DNA of 64,000 nucleotides from Conus ventricosus (lineage: Eukaryota > Mollusca > Gastropoda > Neogastropoda > Conidae), in NCBI GenBank assembly GCA_018398815.1, contig CM031601.1, forward strand, positions 20,942,956 through 21,006,955. The letters are read 5' to 3'. Positions 23,391-36,530 of the stretch are shown here, one piece after another. A program made the translations under genes and the position numbers. The notes under the pieces were generated by a model. The model saw nothing but the letters and a program-made list of their open reading frames with translations. It was not told the origin of the DNA and searched no databases. Numbering within the stretch: the first letter of the stretch is position 1; every line of letters starts with the position of its first letter.

Positions 23391-23714
23391 TCTCACACGC
23401 CCAAGCAGGATCTGTGTGAGGGGGGCAGTGCTACAATTACCGCAGTGATATGGGAATGCAATAGTTGTGTGGGGTTGCTGTACTCATCACATTGCTACAT
23501 TTCACTTCAAATGCCAACTATGTGAATATGATTGGTACTGTCATGTGGATTTGTGGCAGTAGCGAGGGATGACAGTTGTGTGCACATAATCACCACACGT
23601 AAATGAGATGGCACGCGGAACTAATACAGAAATGTGTGGAATCTACAGCTATGTAGATTTTTTTTTGGAGTGAAATTGCTGTCGTTATGAGTGAATACTA
23701 CAGCCATGTGGGAT
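23391..23714. other. Non-coding spacer, degenerate continuation of repeats
   Basis: Loosely repeated words such as GTGTGGG..TTGCT and TGCTAC(A/T)GTTG. No gene is recognised. Confidence 0.4.
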
Positions 23715-24430
23715 TGCTACAGTCACTTTTACCAAGTTGAAAGTGGAGGGTTTCAACATTATTCTGACTTGGGTTCCTGGTCATGTTGGCATCGGAGGGA
23801 ATGAAATGGTTGATCGTTTGGCCAAATGCCACAACAGAGACATTGTCCAAAATATATATCCCCTGCTCAGATCTGAAACCCAAAAGTAACGATTATGTCA
23901 GAAACCTCTGGCAGGAGGATTGGAATACACAGACGGATAACAAACTCTTCAGATCCATCCAAACCTTAAAGAGTTCCTCTCATCTATGTCTGGTGGTCGT
24001 AAAGAAGAAACAGTTCTGTGCTGGCTGCACACCGGCCATTCGTATTTTACCCATTCATACCTTTTAAAGAGTGAAGAAGCTCCGTGGTGCATTCCATGTC
24101 ATGTGCCACTCACAATGAAACATTCTTTTAGAGTGTTGGGACTTGCACGATATGAGACACAAACATTTTACAGCAGATTCCATGAAAACCTTGTTCAGAG
24201 ATGTTCCTCTGATGCGATCTTTGAGTTCTTGAAAGAGATTAACAATTTTCATCGGATCTGAGCTTTTACAGTCGAAAGATTTTTAACAAACTTTGGGATG
24301 GGTTTTTTTATGTATTTTAAAGAATTCTGTAAATGAATGATTTGAGTTGATTTTAACGTGGTGACAGCCCTGATGTGGCCCTTTGCGGTCAGCTGGGCTA
24401 TAAGCAACATTATCTTATCTTATCCTAAGT
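23715..24430 (+). mobile_element. LINE ORF2 C-terminus with RNase H domain, 3' UTR and tail
   Basis: The frame around 23,770-23,830 reads WVPGHVGIGGNEMVDRLAK, which is the conserved C-terminal block of the RNase H domain carried by I/Nimb/Jockey-type LINEs (G-H-x-G-I-x-G-N-E-x-x-D). After one frameshift a cysteine/histidine motif follows (PWCIPCHVPLTMKH), and the ORF ends at 24,261. A 3' UTR of about 150 bp follows and ends in TTATCTTATCTTATCC, a short tandem tail used by such elements in place of poly(A). Copies: 3,048-3,540 (minus) and 32,095-32,800 (duplicated segment). Confidence 0.82.
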
Positions 24431-24781
24431 GCATAGATAACCACAGGTATATGGGATTGTTACGGTTAACGAAAAATTGCTAGAGTGATTTGCAGGTGCT
24501 ACGGTTGTGTGCGATTTCTATGAATAATTGAAATCATTGTACTTCAGTGGGGCTGCTACTTTGGTGCATTGGATTGGTGCATTGGCATAAACATTTTCAA
24601 TCAGGTTAATTTATGACAGGTGTGTAGGGTATGACAACGCATTTCAGCTGTGTTCTATTGAAGTAAGTAGACTGAAAAGACACAGACTGTGAGACTGACC
24701 TGATTCGAAGGGCGGTTTGCACGTGCATGTGGACTGAGCCCGCTGCAGAGCTTTGAATTTGAGGCAGGTCATCAGGCTTAC

Positions 24782-24876
24782 TCGCCATTTGTTGGAAGGC
24801 CAGTGGTGTCCACATTCTCGGACTTGACACAGTAACGGTCGCCATAGGTCTTGTAAGGGTAGCCCAGCATCCTCAT
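24782..24876 (-). CDS. DEG/ENaC-family sodium channel, probable extracellular exon
   Basis: Minus-strand exon with acceptor CTTCTGTGTAG and donor GA|GTAAGC. It encodes MLGYPYKTYGDRYCVKSE and a short continuation. A YPY(x)..C segment followed by a cysteine suits the extracellular domain N-terminal to the C-x8-C region of the exon at 20,336-20,564, and strand and order agree. Phase does not join directly to that exon, so one exon is missing between. The family assignment of this exon rests on context more than on motif. Confidence 0.55.
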
Positions 24877-25064
24877 CTACACAGAAGATTACGTACGTGT
24901 TTCACGTGCTTTTTTTCTGGACAGAACTTTTGCCTACTGATAAAATGTCTTCTAGACAGAAACAGGCTTGTTCGCAATGCTACTTCTCTTTCGTACGCAG
25001 GAAGGCTGTGTAATGATTATTCAGCGCTGTAAGAAATGTAATATTTTCAGCTGTCGGCGATATT

Positions 25065-25190
25065 ATTACGATAATAATAATAATAATAATAATGAAATAG
25101 TATAATAATAATAAATAATAATGAAATATGATAATAATAATAATAATAATAATAATATAATATAATAATAATAATAATTATAATGTTATT
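25065..25190. repeat. (ATA)n microsatellite
   Basis: AAT/ATA trinucleotide tract with interruptions; the duplicate lies at 33,430-33,545. Confidence 0.92.
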
Positions 25191-25289
25191 ATAACCTCAA
25201 ACACGACAATAATTACTGCTAATTTATTGGCTCTTGCTGTTCTTGCTGGTCTCAGGCTACTATCATTGCTGCAGCTGCTTCTGTTGCCA

Positions 25290-25560
25290 TTGCTTGGCTG
25301 TTAGGATGAAGAAACACGAAGGAAAGCTCGACAGCACATGTTCTCCAAAGAAGAACACCAGCTCTGAACCATCAACTCCTTCACTCTATGTGGGCCGTCC
25401 GCATTCAGATCACGACTCCTAGACGCCACCCTTCTGCATCTAGGATTTTCTTCTGGCCAGCAGCCGGACTCGAACCAGCATCTTTTGGAAAGATGAGTTT
25501 CAAGACGTTGCCGTATTGGACAAATTACACTGCTATCGGTCACCTCTCTGAGCCGGGAAA
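25290..25560 (-). mobile_element. tRNA-derived SINE-like element
   Basis: On the minus strand, 25,466-25,476 is an exact RNA polymerase III B box (GGTTCGAGTCC). A tRNA-like stretch of about 75 nt precedes it (from about 25,545) with a plausible but imperfect A box (TAGCAGTGTAATTTG). Sequence after the B box does not continue as a tRNA acceptor stem, so this is a SINE head rather than a gene. An A-rich tract (T-rich on plus) at 25,567-25,613 lies upstream. The copy at 33,700-33,910 has its B box broken by an inserted base. Confidence 0.55.
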
Positions 25561-25613
25561 TTTGAGCCTGTTTTTTCTTTTGTTTTTTTCTTTCTTCTTT
25601 TTTTTTTTTCTTG

Positions 25614-26200
25614 CTGTCCCATCTTCTGTGCCATCTCACTGGAACTGCATCCACGCCGCTCATTCCGACGGCCCGCCTCAGCCTCGGCACTGGCAATCCA
25701 CAAGGAGCAGTCAATGTCAAGTAGATAAGAGGCAACCCACCGGAGGAGACACTTCACTGCTGCCGAGTCACATCGGTGGTGTTCACTGGCGCCTGTTTTG
25801 ATCCAACATAAGCAAGACACCACCTACTAAAGCCCCTACTGATGACAACAATTGCTTAGTCATGGAGCGGGCGTGAGTGAGGTCTTCCTCTGGAGGACGC
25901 CACCACGTCCATCCAACGACAGTCCCCATAACCTTGCCAATCAAACCAAGGCCATAGACGTGGAGAGGACATCGAAAATGTGGTCACCATGACAACAAGG
26001 CACGAAGGGCCACAGAATTTAAGATTTTTTTTCAATGCTAATCGATGAGATGAGGATGATAGAGAGAATGCTACAGATGTCCATTCCGGTCTGAGACTGC
26101 ATGACAGGGTTGTACTCAATGCTTACTTTCATAATATATCCTGGCATCTACCAGGCCCGAGAGATACAGACATATGGAGTGTTGGCCAGGAAATTTGAGC
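25614..26200. other. Non-coding stretch, probably further SINE/repeat body
   Basis: No gene is recognised. It is conserved in the second copy (33,985-34,560), as is the whole segment. Confidence 0.45.
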
Positions 26201-26209
26201 AAAAAGCAG

Positions 26210-27268
26210 GCACAGAACAACGATAGAATCGACATGTGTTCAACAGGCACAGAACAAACGATAGAAGTGACAGGGTTGAACAGGCACAGAACCAACGATA
26301 GAAGTGACAGGTGTTCAACAGGCACAGAACACAACGATAGAAGTGACAGGTGTTCAACAGGCACAAAACCCAATGATAGAAGTGACAGGTGTTCAACAGC
26401 CACAAAACACAACGATAGAAGTGACAGGTGTTCAACAGGCACAGAACCCAACGATGGAAGTGACAGGTGTTCAACAGGCACAGAACCCAATGATAGAAGT
26501 GACAGGTGTTCAACAGCCCCAAAACACAACGATAGAAGTGACAGGTGTTCAACAGGCACAGAACCCAACGATGAAAGTGACAGGGGTCAAGCCGAACAAA
26601 GACGTGAAATTCAACAGGCACAGAACCAACGAAATCGATTTACAGAAGAACACAAGATAGAGACAGGGTTCAACAGCACGAACACAACGATGAAGTGACA
26701 GGTGTTCAACAGCACAGAACACAACGATGAAAGTGACAGGTGTTCAACAGACACAGAACACAACGATAGAAAGTGACAGTTTCAACAGGCACAGAAACCC
26801 TACGATAGAAGTGACAGGTGTTCAACAGCACAGAACCCAACGATGAAAGTGACAGGTTGCTCAGCAGGCACAGACACCCAATGATAGAAGTGACAGTTGT
26901 TCAACAGGCACAGAACCCAACGATGAAGTGACAGGTGTTCAACAGGCACAGAAACCCAACGATAGAAGGACATGTGTTCAACATGTACAGAACCCAACGA
27001 TAGTAAGTGACAGGTGTTCAACAGGCCACACAACCCAACGATAGAAGTGACAGGTGTTCAACATGCACAGAACACAACGATGAAAGTGACAGGTGTTCAA
27101 CAGGCACAGAACCCAACGATGGAAGTGACAGGTGTTCAACAGGCACAGAACCAACGATGGAAGTGACAGGTGTTCACAGGCACAGACCCAACGATGAAGT
27201 GACAGGTGTTCAACAGCACAAACCCAACGAGAAAGTGACAGGTGTTCAACAGCACAGAACCCACGACT
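26210..27268. repeat. 39-bp minisatellite (about 27 copies)
   Basis: Head-to-tail units of 39 bp built on GAAGTGACAGGTGTTCAACA plus GGCACAGAACCCAACGATA. Because 39 is 13 codons, two plus and two minus frames stay open over many units, giving artificial repeat proteins. I do not call these genes: units lose or gain single bases often enough to break every frame. Confidence 0.93.
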
Positions 27269-27389
27269 GGTTCAATGATCTTGAGACTACTACGGCTCTT
27301 CACGTGCGCTTTGCCTGCAAGCTGCACCGATGCTGTGCTCACCTTTGATATGCGACACTACCATCTTGAAGCGTGTGGACAGACAACCA

Positions 27390-27760
27390 TTCTTAAACGT
27401 CAAAAAATATAAAGACTGAGAACAAAACCATACTTGGAGTATATTCACACCCCTGTCCTTCATCGCGCACTGTTGCTGTTTGGCAGCGAGGCTGTGGCCG
27501 ACTGTTGTTGGGGTGAACGGTTTTCGGATCTTATTGTAGATAGGAGGTTCAAAGCCATTATCTTCTGTTCAGCTGGGGCGTCCTAGTCTTTATGGCAATG
27601 GCTTTCACTTTTCTTTTTGTGAGAAAGCGCTTAGATACGATCCGCCCCAACCAGTCTCACTGCCACAAACAGCAACATGAGCTGATGACGACCGGGCACC
27701 CTGTCCGAAATTTCTCCAAGTAAGATTTTGATTCTCTTCCTTAACTACTTTTTCTAATTT
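27390..27760. mobile_element. Second copy of the palindromic hammerhead-like element
   Basis: Same palindromic layout as 19,011-19,387. The right-arm CTGATGA is intact at 27,682-27,688, but the stem and GAAA are disturbed by small indels. Confidence 0.55.
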
Positions 27761-28673
27761 GAAATCCAAATCAGAAACCTACAATTCATATTAATTCTTA
27801 AACAGGACAGAACATAGCAACCATCCAAACCGCAAAGACGTGTGCATGCTTTCGTCATGTTATGGACCTCCCACACATGCGAAAGATAGGATGCATTTCT
27901 GCCAACTCTACACTTATAACACGAATTTCGAAGCTTGTCCTCAGATCTACTCAACCTATTCACAGCCATACATACCAGATAGCAAAAACAGTTGATAATC
28001 AATGTTTTCACCCTAGTTTAGCAAGGCTACTTACTGGACAGCAATGCATTCAAAATCTATTTTTTTTGCCCCTAATTAAGCAGCTATACGACCGACAGCA
28101 AAATCCAATAATTGTCACCCAAATTAAGCAACATTCATATCGCACAGCCATGAGTTCAAAAGCCATCTTTTCATCCGAGATAATCACCATACCACACCGG
28201 GCAGAACGCAGTTTATAATCCTAATGTTTCACCCCAGAATAGCAGCCATACTTACCGACAGCAGTGCATTCATACAAGTTTTTCACCTAATTACGCGCCC
28301 TACATACCTTACAGCAGTGCAGTTCATATCAGATCTTTTCCAACGAGTATCGGTCACAGCCTTAATATCTCGTGGGAATTTGACAAGTGTGTGATGTTCA
28401 TTCTTCATTTCCATTGCCTGACTGTTTGTTTATCTTGCTGATGAAGACCAAGAGGTCAAAAAACGCGTCGTGTTTTGTCTTGCGATTCGTTTGATCATGT
28501 AGTTAGGTGAAGTTTTTTCTTCTTCATTTGTTGTAGATTTCTTTTCGACCTATTTAGCAGCAATACAAACCAGACAGCACCAATAATCAATCTTTCACCT
28601 ATTAGCAGCCATACACATCAGACATCTATTCTTTTCATCGTATACTTTTCCCATCTCGTTTGGCCGCCAACTC

Positions 28674-28916
28674 ACCGCATGTTAGTCTCGTTGAAGATCT
28701 TTTTTTGAGGTTTTCAAAGTTTCTTCTCGGACTGTGGTGAAGGGAAGTAACTTGAAAGTGACGGCTGCTGGTACTCCTGTAGCTCGCAGGGCGCGGGCGC
28801 CCAGGACAATGAGCTATTGTTCTGTCTTCTTCCTGCTCAGTTGTCCAGGACAGCCGCACGCAGGTCAACATCTCGTAGAGCGTGCATCTGGCAGTTTCTG
28901 ATTTCTGACCACCGTA
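28674..28916 (-). pseudogene. Second copy of the DEG/ENaC internal exon, frame-broken
   Basis: Aligns with the exon at 20,336-20,564 but has several one-base deletions and insertions, so the reading frame shifts repeatedly. The splice donor region (ACTCACCGCAT on plus) is intact. Either a decayed duplicated exon or the same exon seen through an uncorrected read. Confidence 0.75.
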
Positions 28917-28924
28917 AATCATTA

Positions 28925-28926
28925 CA

Positions 28927-28961
<35 letters not shown>

Positions 28962-29199
28962 CACACACAATCCAATCCAACATATAACACACACCCACAC
29001 ACACAACACACACACCCACACACACACACTACACACACCCAACACACACCGCACACAGCACGAAACGCCAGCACGCACGCACGCATGCATGCAGCCATCC
29101 ACTCACAACACACCCACATACACACACGCACGCACGCACGCACTCAACGGCACGCACGCACATCAACGCACACACACACAAACACACACACACAACACA

Positions 29200-29249
<50 letters not shown>

Positions 29250-29250
29250 T
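28925..29250. repeat. (CA)n tracts, second copy
   Basis: Counterpart of 20,580-20,858, with interruptions. Confidence 0.9.
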
Positions 29251-29859
29251 ACTGTCAAGACGCCATTAAAACCCAATCTAGGAAAGCATTATTTGACCCA
29301 GTCAGCGCATAACAAACAATGCACTACATCGATGCTGAACTGTTTCAATTTTTTTCTTTAATTGTTAGTACCTCATTTCGTGTGTGAAATGTAACTTTTG
29401 TTTGAATGAAACGAGGAGAACACCAGTACTTTACATTAAACAAAACAAACTAGTCGAGTGCATACTTGACACGTAAAATGGGAAGATCCATGTTGATTCA
29501 TCACGGTTTAACCGTTTCCTACTTTTTACATAAAAAAAACCAAAACTAGTCGAAGTGCATACGTGACACGTTAAAATGAGAGATCCATGTTGATATTCGC
29601 ATCCCGATTACCGTTCCTTCCGCTAAGCATATAATGACAAAGGTCGTGTGGGTCAACTGATTCAGGACTCAGTGAGCTGATCGGTCAAGCCGTCAGGGAG
29701 CACTATTGTTTTGATTTTTGGTCCATTAGTACCAGTACCTATCAGAGACATGGTATTATTACAATTCTTAAAAGGCACCATTCTTTTCGAGTTGTAGTAA
29801 CTCATGGTGGCTTAAATGACAATATAACCTTTTGTTCTCCTCCTCTCTCGTATCATGGA

Positions 29860-31120
29860 TTAGACCAGGGTAGGCATAGCTGTGGCCAACGCATTAATTC
29901 GACTGAAAACCTCACACTACAGCAAGTCTGAAGAGTTGAAGCTCCTCCACAAGTTCAACACCTTGGCGTCACAGGTCCACTCCTCTCGAGGGTCCAATGT
30001 CTCCTGATGCAGCAATCAAAGCAGCCGTATGGCGGAAACCAACTTAGAAACACCGTGTGGACCGGGTGGTGTGGCCACATTAAGGACACTTATTGGACCC
30101 CATCTTTTCCCTGTCTATATCAACGTCTACCCTCACACAGTGACCTCAATAGGTCCGCCCTACACAAGCCGACTGCCTGCTATTCAGATAAATAGGCACA
30201 TCCAAGCCCATCTTTCCTGCAACAGACCTGAAGAATCTCGAAGTCTGGGTGGACACTGCGAAGAATGAAATTTAATGCTGCTAATGCGATGCCCAGATCA
30301 TTAAAATTCCCCAGCACTTTCCATTTTCTACTAAACGACACCATCTTGACGACATTTGACGCGGTCAAACAACCCCTACCTGGGCATCCAACTAACCCAA
30401 CACCCTCAGTGGAGCGACCGTATTTGCAGACTGCAACGAAAAAGCAACGCTATTGTAGGCTTCCTGAGATGAAGCAACACGCGGCATGACACAAAGGTTG
30501 AAAGCGCACGGCATACCTGTCACTCGTCCCACTCTGCTCTGTTCTGGAACATGGTGCCGTTGAATGGGGTCCACATTGAGGGACATTGAAGCAACTGTGG
30601 AGTCAGCAAGTGCAGCAAGTTTTCTTCACTGAGCATTACAAACTCCACACTTTAGGCAGTGTGCAAAGGATTGAGCACGAGCTCGATGTTCTGCAACCCC
30701 AGGGATCAGAGGAAACAATTGCTTCTCATGGACGGGGCATGAGGGACTAGAGCTGGTGCTACCATACCTTCAACAATTTTGACACCTCAAAAGCAAACCA
30801 GACTGAACCGCGCAAGGTAAGCAAGAATTTGTCCCAAGAACATAGCAGAAAATCCTAGGAAAAACAAAAGTATGTGCTTGACCACACACCCCTGCAAAAT
30901 CGGATGGGCGTAGACATTTTGGGCTCTTATCCCTCGTAGTGCGGACTCCCTTTTTAACAACACTCTGCAGACTGATCTGTGACCAAATTCCAGACATCAT
31001 CAAGTAAAGAGCATGAGCGCTCATCACGGAAGGCCAGCTAGTCCCTCACGCGCAAAAGGCCGGTCATTTGGATTCCGTGAAGATCAGACACTGATACAGC
31101 AGCTTTGTCACAAACTGCGA
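29860..31120 (+). mobile_element. Second copy of the LINE reverse transcriptase fragment
   Basis: Counterpart of 21,480-22,740 with many indels; no long frame remains. Confidence 0.78.
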
Positions 31121-31174
31121 CGTATCATGGCATCACATGACGGAGTGTCTGAAGAGACGCAGCCTGGCACACAG

Positions 31175-31770
31175 TCCTGTGATATCTATACCGCACTATA
31201 CTATTTTTAGTCTATGTAGGTATCGCCATGGGTCTCACAGCACATATTATTGGTCTGAAGAGGATAGCCATGGTAACACAGTCCCCAACTGTGATATCTT
31301 ATATCTCCGCTCTACAAGTTTGGTGTGAAGAGGTATAGCCATGTAACACAGTCAGTGATATCTTTATCTCGATCTTATATCTCGCTCTACAAAGTTGGTC
31401 TGAGAGGTTTATAGCCATACGTCCCAGTCTGGTGATCTCTTTTACCTCACACAACACAGTTGTTTAGTCTGAGAGTATAACCAGGGTCACACCGTGTATA
31501 TATCTTATACCTCACATTACAGAGTTGCTGGGTGTGAATAGTATAGTCACAGTCTCACAGTCCCTGTGATACTTATACCTCACATAACAGCGTTGTTGGT
31601 CTGAAGAGGTTACTATGGCACGCAGTCTGTGGATATCCTTATACCTCACATTGCAGAGTTGTTGGTGTGAATAAGGTATAGCCATGGTCACGCAGTCTGT
31701 CAATCTTTCACCCCACACTGCAGAACGGGGTCTGAAGAGGATTCTATAGTCACACCTACTCCTGTCTCAC
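31175..31770. repeat. About 60-bp array, second copy
   Basis: Same unit order as 22,790-23,390. Confidence 0.75.
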
Positions 31771-32094
31771 ACGCCCAAGCAGATCTGTGTGAGGGGCAGT
31801 GCTACAATTACTGCAGTGATATGAATGCAATAGTGTGTGGGTTGCTGTATACTCACACATTGCTACATTTCAACTTCAAATGCAACTATGTGAAATATGA
31901 TTGGGTACTGTCATGTGGATTTGTGGCAGTAGCGAGGGATGACAGTTGGTGCACATAATCACCACACGTAAATGAGATGGCACGCGGAACTAATACAGAA
32001 ATGTGTGGAATCTACAGCGATGTAGATTTTTTTTGGATGAAATTGACTGTCGTGATGAGAAATACTACAGCCATGTGGAATTGCTAACAGTCAC

Positions 32095-32800
32095 TTTTTA
32101 CCAAGTTGAAAGTTGAGAGGGTTTCAACATTAATCTCCTTGGGTTCCTGGTCATGTTGGCATCGGGAATAAAATGGTAGATCGTTTTTGGCCAAGAATGC
32201 ACAACAGAGACATTGTCCTACTAAAATATATATCCCCTGCTCAGATCTGAAACCCAAAAGTAACGATTATGTCAGAAACCTCTGGCAGGAGGATTGAATA
32301 CACAACGATAACAAACTCTTCAGATCCATCCAAACCTGAAGAGTTCCTCTCATCTATGTCTGGTGGTCGTAAGAAGAAACAGTTCTGTGCGGCTGCATCA
32401 CCGCCATCGTATTAACCCATTCATACCGTTTAATGAGTGAAGAAGCTCCGTGGTGCATTCCATGTCTGTGCCACTCACAATGAAACATTCTTTAGAGTGT
32501 AGGGACTTGCAAGCACGATATGAGACACAAACATTTTACAGCAGATTCCATGAAAACCCTTGTTCAGAGATGTTCCCTCTGATGCATCTTTGAGTTCTTG
32601 AAGAGATTAACAATTTTCATCGATCCGAGCTTTACATAGAAAGAGTTTTTAACAAACTTTGGGATGGGTTTTTTTATATGGTATTTTAAAGAATTCTGTA
32701 AATGATTGATTTAGAGTTGATTTTAACGTGGTTGGACAGCCCTGATGGGCCCTTTGCGGTCAGCTGCTATAAGCAACATTATCTTATCTTTATCCTAAAG
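32095..32800 (+). mobile_element. Second copy of the RNase H-type LINE 3' end
   Basis: Counterpart of 23,715-24,430, including the TTATC-type tail near 32,780-32,795; frame destroyed by indels. Confidence 0.78.
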
Positions 32801-33144
32801 GCTTAATAACCACAGGTATATGGGATTTGTTACGGTTAACGAAAAATTGCTAGAGTGATTTGCAGGTGCTACGGGTTGTGTGCCTTTCTATAATAATTTG
32901 AAATCATTGTACGTCAGTGGGGCTCTACTTTGGTGCTATTGGATTGGTGCATTGCATAAACATTTTCATAGGTTAATTTATGACAGGTGTGTAAAGGGTA
33001 TGACAACGCATTTCGAGCTGTGATCTAATTGAAGTAACAGACTTGAAAAGACACTGACTGTAGACTGACCTGATTCGAAGGGCGGTTTGCACTGCATGTG
33101 ACTGAGCCCAGCTTGCAGAGCTTTGAATTTGAGGCAGTCACAGG

Positions 33145-33252
33145 CGGTACACGCCATTTGTTGGGGAAGCAGTGGTGTCCACATTCTCGGACTTGACACA
33201 GTAACGGTCGGCCATAGTTCTTGTATAAGGGTACCCATCATCCCTCATCTGC
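33145..33252 (-). pseudogene. Second copy of the probable DEG/ENaC extracellular exon
   Basis: Counterpart of 24,782-24,876 with frame-shifting indels; the acceptor region is altered (TGCACAG on plus). Confidence 0.55.
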
Positions 33253-34589
33253 ACAGAGATACGTATGTGTTTCACGTGCTTTTTTTCTAGACAGAGCATT
33301 TGGCCTACTATAAAAAGTCTTCTAGACAGAACAGGCTTGTTCGCAATGCCACTTCTCTTTTCGTACGCAAAGGCTGTGTAATGATTTTCAGCGCTTCAAA
33401 ATGTAATTTGTCACTGTCCGCGAATTAATATACGGTAATAATAAAATAACAATGAAGATAATAATAATAAGAATAATAATAATAATATAATAATAATAAT
33501 AATACACATAATAATAATAATAATAATAATTATAATAATTATCACCTCAAACACGACAATAATACTGCTAATTTAGTGGCTCTTGCTATCTTGCTGGTCT
33601 CAGCTACTGTCATTGCCAGCAGCTGCTTCTGTTCGCCATTGCTTGGTCTTTAGGATGAAGAAACACGAAGAAAGCTCGACAGCACATGTTCTCCAAAGAA
33701 GAACACCAGCTCTGACCACCAACCCGAGCTCCTTAACTCATGTGGGCCGGTCCGCATTCGATCACGACTCCTAACGCCACCCCTTCTGCATCTAGGATTT
33801 TCTTCTTCTGGCCAGCAGGCCGGGACTCGAAACCAGCAATCTTTTGGAAAGAATGAGAGTCTCAAGACGTTGCCGTATTGGACAAATTACACTGCTATAG
33901 GAGACCTACTCTGAGCCGGGAAATCTGAGGCCCTGGGATTTTTTTCTATTTTTTTTTTCATTTCTTTCTTTTTCTTTTTTTTTTCTTGCTGTCCCACTCT
34001 GTGCCATTCACTTGAACTCTGCGATCCACGCCGCTCATTCCGACGGCCCGCCTCAGCCTCGCACTGGCAAATCCACAAGGGAGCATGTCAATGTCAAGTA
34101 ATAAGAGGCAACCCACCGTGAGAACTTCACAGCGCCGAGTCACATCGGTGGTGTTCACTGGCGCCTGTTTTGATCCAACATAATCAAGACACCACCTACT
34201 AAAGCCCCACAGATGACAATAATTGCTTAGTCATGGACGGCGTGAGTGAGGTCTCCTCTGGAAGGACGCCACCACGTCCATACAACGACAGTCCCCATAA
34301 CCTTGCCAATCAAACCAAGGCCATAGACGTGGAGAGGACATCGAAAATTGGTCACCAAGACATCAAGGCACGAAGGGCACAGAATTTAAGATTTTTTTCA
34401 ATGCTAATCGTTGAAGGATGAGATGATAGAGAAATGCTACAGAAGTCCATTCCGTCTGAGACTGCAGACAGGGTATGTACTCAATGCTTACTTTCATAAT
34501 ATATCCTGGCATCTACAATGCACGAGAGATCAGACATATGGAGTGTTGGCCAGAAATTGAGCAACACAGGCAATCAGACCAAACGATAG

Positions 34590-36530
34590 AATCGACATTG
34601 TTCAACAGGCACAGACAAACGATAGAAGTACAGGGGTTGAAACAGGCACAGAACCAACGATAAAGTGGACAGGATTTTCAACAGGCACTGAACACAACGA
34701 TTGAAGTGACAGGTGTTCAACAGGCCACAAAACCCAATGATTAGAAGTGACAGTGTTCAGAACAGCCACAAAACACAACGATAAAGTGACAGGTTTTCAA
34801 CAGGCACAGAACCCAACGATGGAAGTGACAGGTGTTCAACAGGCACAGAACCCAATCTATAATGACAGTGTTCAACAGCCACAAAACACAACATAGAAGT
34901 GACAGGTGTTCAACAGGCACAGAACCCAACGATGAAAGTGACAGGTGTTCCAACAGGCACAGAACCCAATGATAGACGTGACAAGTGTTCAACAGGCACA
35001 GAACCCAACGAGTAAGTGACAGATGTTGCAACAGGCACAGAACACAACGATAGAAGTGACAGGTGTTCAACAGGCACAAACACAACGATAGAAGTGACAG
35101 GTGTTCAACAGCACTAATCACAACGATGAAAGTGACAGGATGTTCAACAGACACAGAACACAACGATGAAAGTGACATTTTTCAACAGGCACAGAACCCA
35201 ACGTTAGAAGTGACAGTGTGTCAACAGGCACAGAACCCAAGCGATGAAAGTGACAGGTGCTCAGCAGCACTGACAACCCAATGATAGAAAGTGACAGATG
35301 TTCAACAGAGCCAGGAACCCAACGAATGTCAGAGACAGGTGTTCAACAGGCACAGAACCAACGAAAGAAGGGACCTGTGTTCTACATGTACTGAACCCAA
35401 CGCTAAGAAGTGACAGGTGTTCAACAGGCACACAACCCAACGATAGAAGTGACAGGTGTTCAACAGCACAGATACACAAAAACGATGAAAGTGACAGGAT
35501 GTTCAACAGGCACAGAACCCAAACGATGGAAGTGACAGGTGTTCAACAGCACAGAACCAACGATGAAGTGACAGGTTTCAACAGCACCGAACCCAACGAT
35601 GAAAGAGACAGGGGTTCAACAAGGCACAAAACCCAACGATAAAGTGACAGGTTTTCAACAAGCACAGAACCCAACGGTAGAAGTGACAGTGTCAACAGGC
35701 ACAGAACCCAACGTTAGACGTGATAGGTGTTTAACAGGCACATAACCCAATGATAAGTGACAGGTGTTCAAACAGCACATAACCCAACGATAGAAGTGAC
35801 AGGTGTTCAACAGCACATAACCCAAACGATAGAATGACAGGTGTTTCAACAGGCACATAAACCAACGATAGAAGTGACAGGTGTTCAACAGCACAGAACA
35901 CAACGATAGGTTACAGTTTTCAACAGGGACAGAACCCAAACATAGAAGTGACAGTGTTCAACAGGGCACAGACCAACGATAATGTGACAGGTGTTCAACA
36001 GCACAGATCCCACACGATAGAAGTGACAGGTGTTGGACATGCAAAGAACCCAACGATAGAAGTGACAGTGTCACCAGGCACAGAACCCATTGAAAGAAAA
36101 TGACGGTGTCTAACAGGCACAGAAACACTACGATAAAGTGACAGGTGTTCATCCAGGCCACAGAACCCAACGATAGAAGTGACAGGTTGTTCAACAGGCA
36201 CAGAACCCCAACTTTAGAAGTGACAGTATCAACAGCCCAGAACCACAACGATAAAGTGAACAGCGTTCAGACAGGCACAGAACCTAACGATAGAAGAACA
36301 GGTGTTTCAACAGGCACAGAACCCATCGATAGAGTGATAGGTGTTAACCAGGCAAGAACCGCAACGATAGAAGTGACATGGTTGAACATGCACAGAACCC
36401 ACGATAGAGATGACAGGTGTTCAACAGGCACAGAACCCAACGATAGAAGAGCAGTGTTTCAACAGGCACAGAAACCAACGATGAAAGGACAGGTGTTGAA
36501 CAGGCACATAACCGAACATAGAAGTGATAG
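34590..36530. repeat. 39-bp minisatellite, second array (about 50 copies)
   Basis: The same 39-bp unit as 26,210-27,268 but about 1.9 kb long and noisier. The units keep the core AGTGACAGGTGTTCAACAG. Confidence 0.92.

Larger units (their letters stand above)
27269..36530. repeat. Second copy of the large tandem duplication
   Basis: Begins GGTTCAATGATCTTGAGACT, matching 18,877 onward. It carries, in order, copies of every feature of the first unit. Differences are mostly one-base insertions or deletions outside repeats, which is the error profile of uncorrected long reads. The 39-bp array at the end is about twice as long as in the first copy. Confidence 0.9.

Noticed and set aside
25440..25550. 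tRNA gene on the minus strand
   Set aside because: Same reasoning; the cloverleaf does not close.
26116..27342. 150-174 residue repeat proteins on both strands
   Set aside because: 13-codon minisatellite read-through; units contain frame-breaking indels and both strands are equally open.
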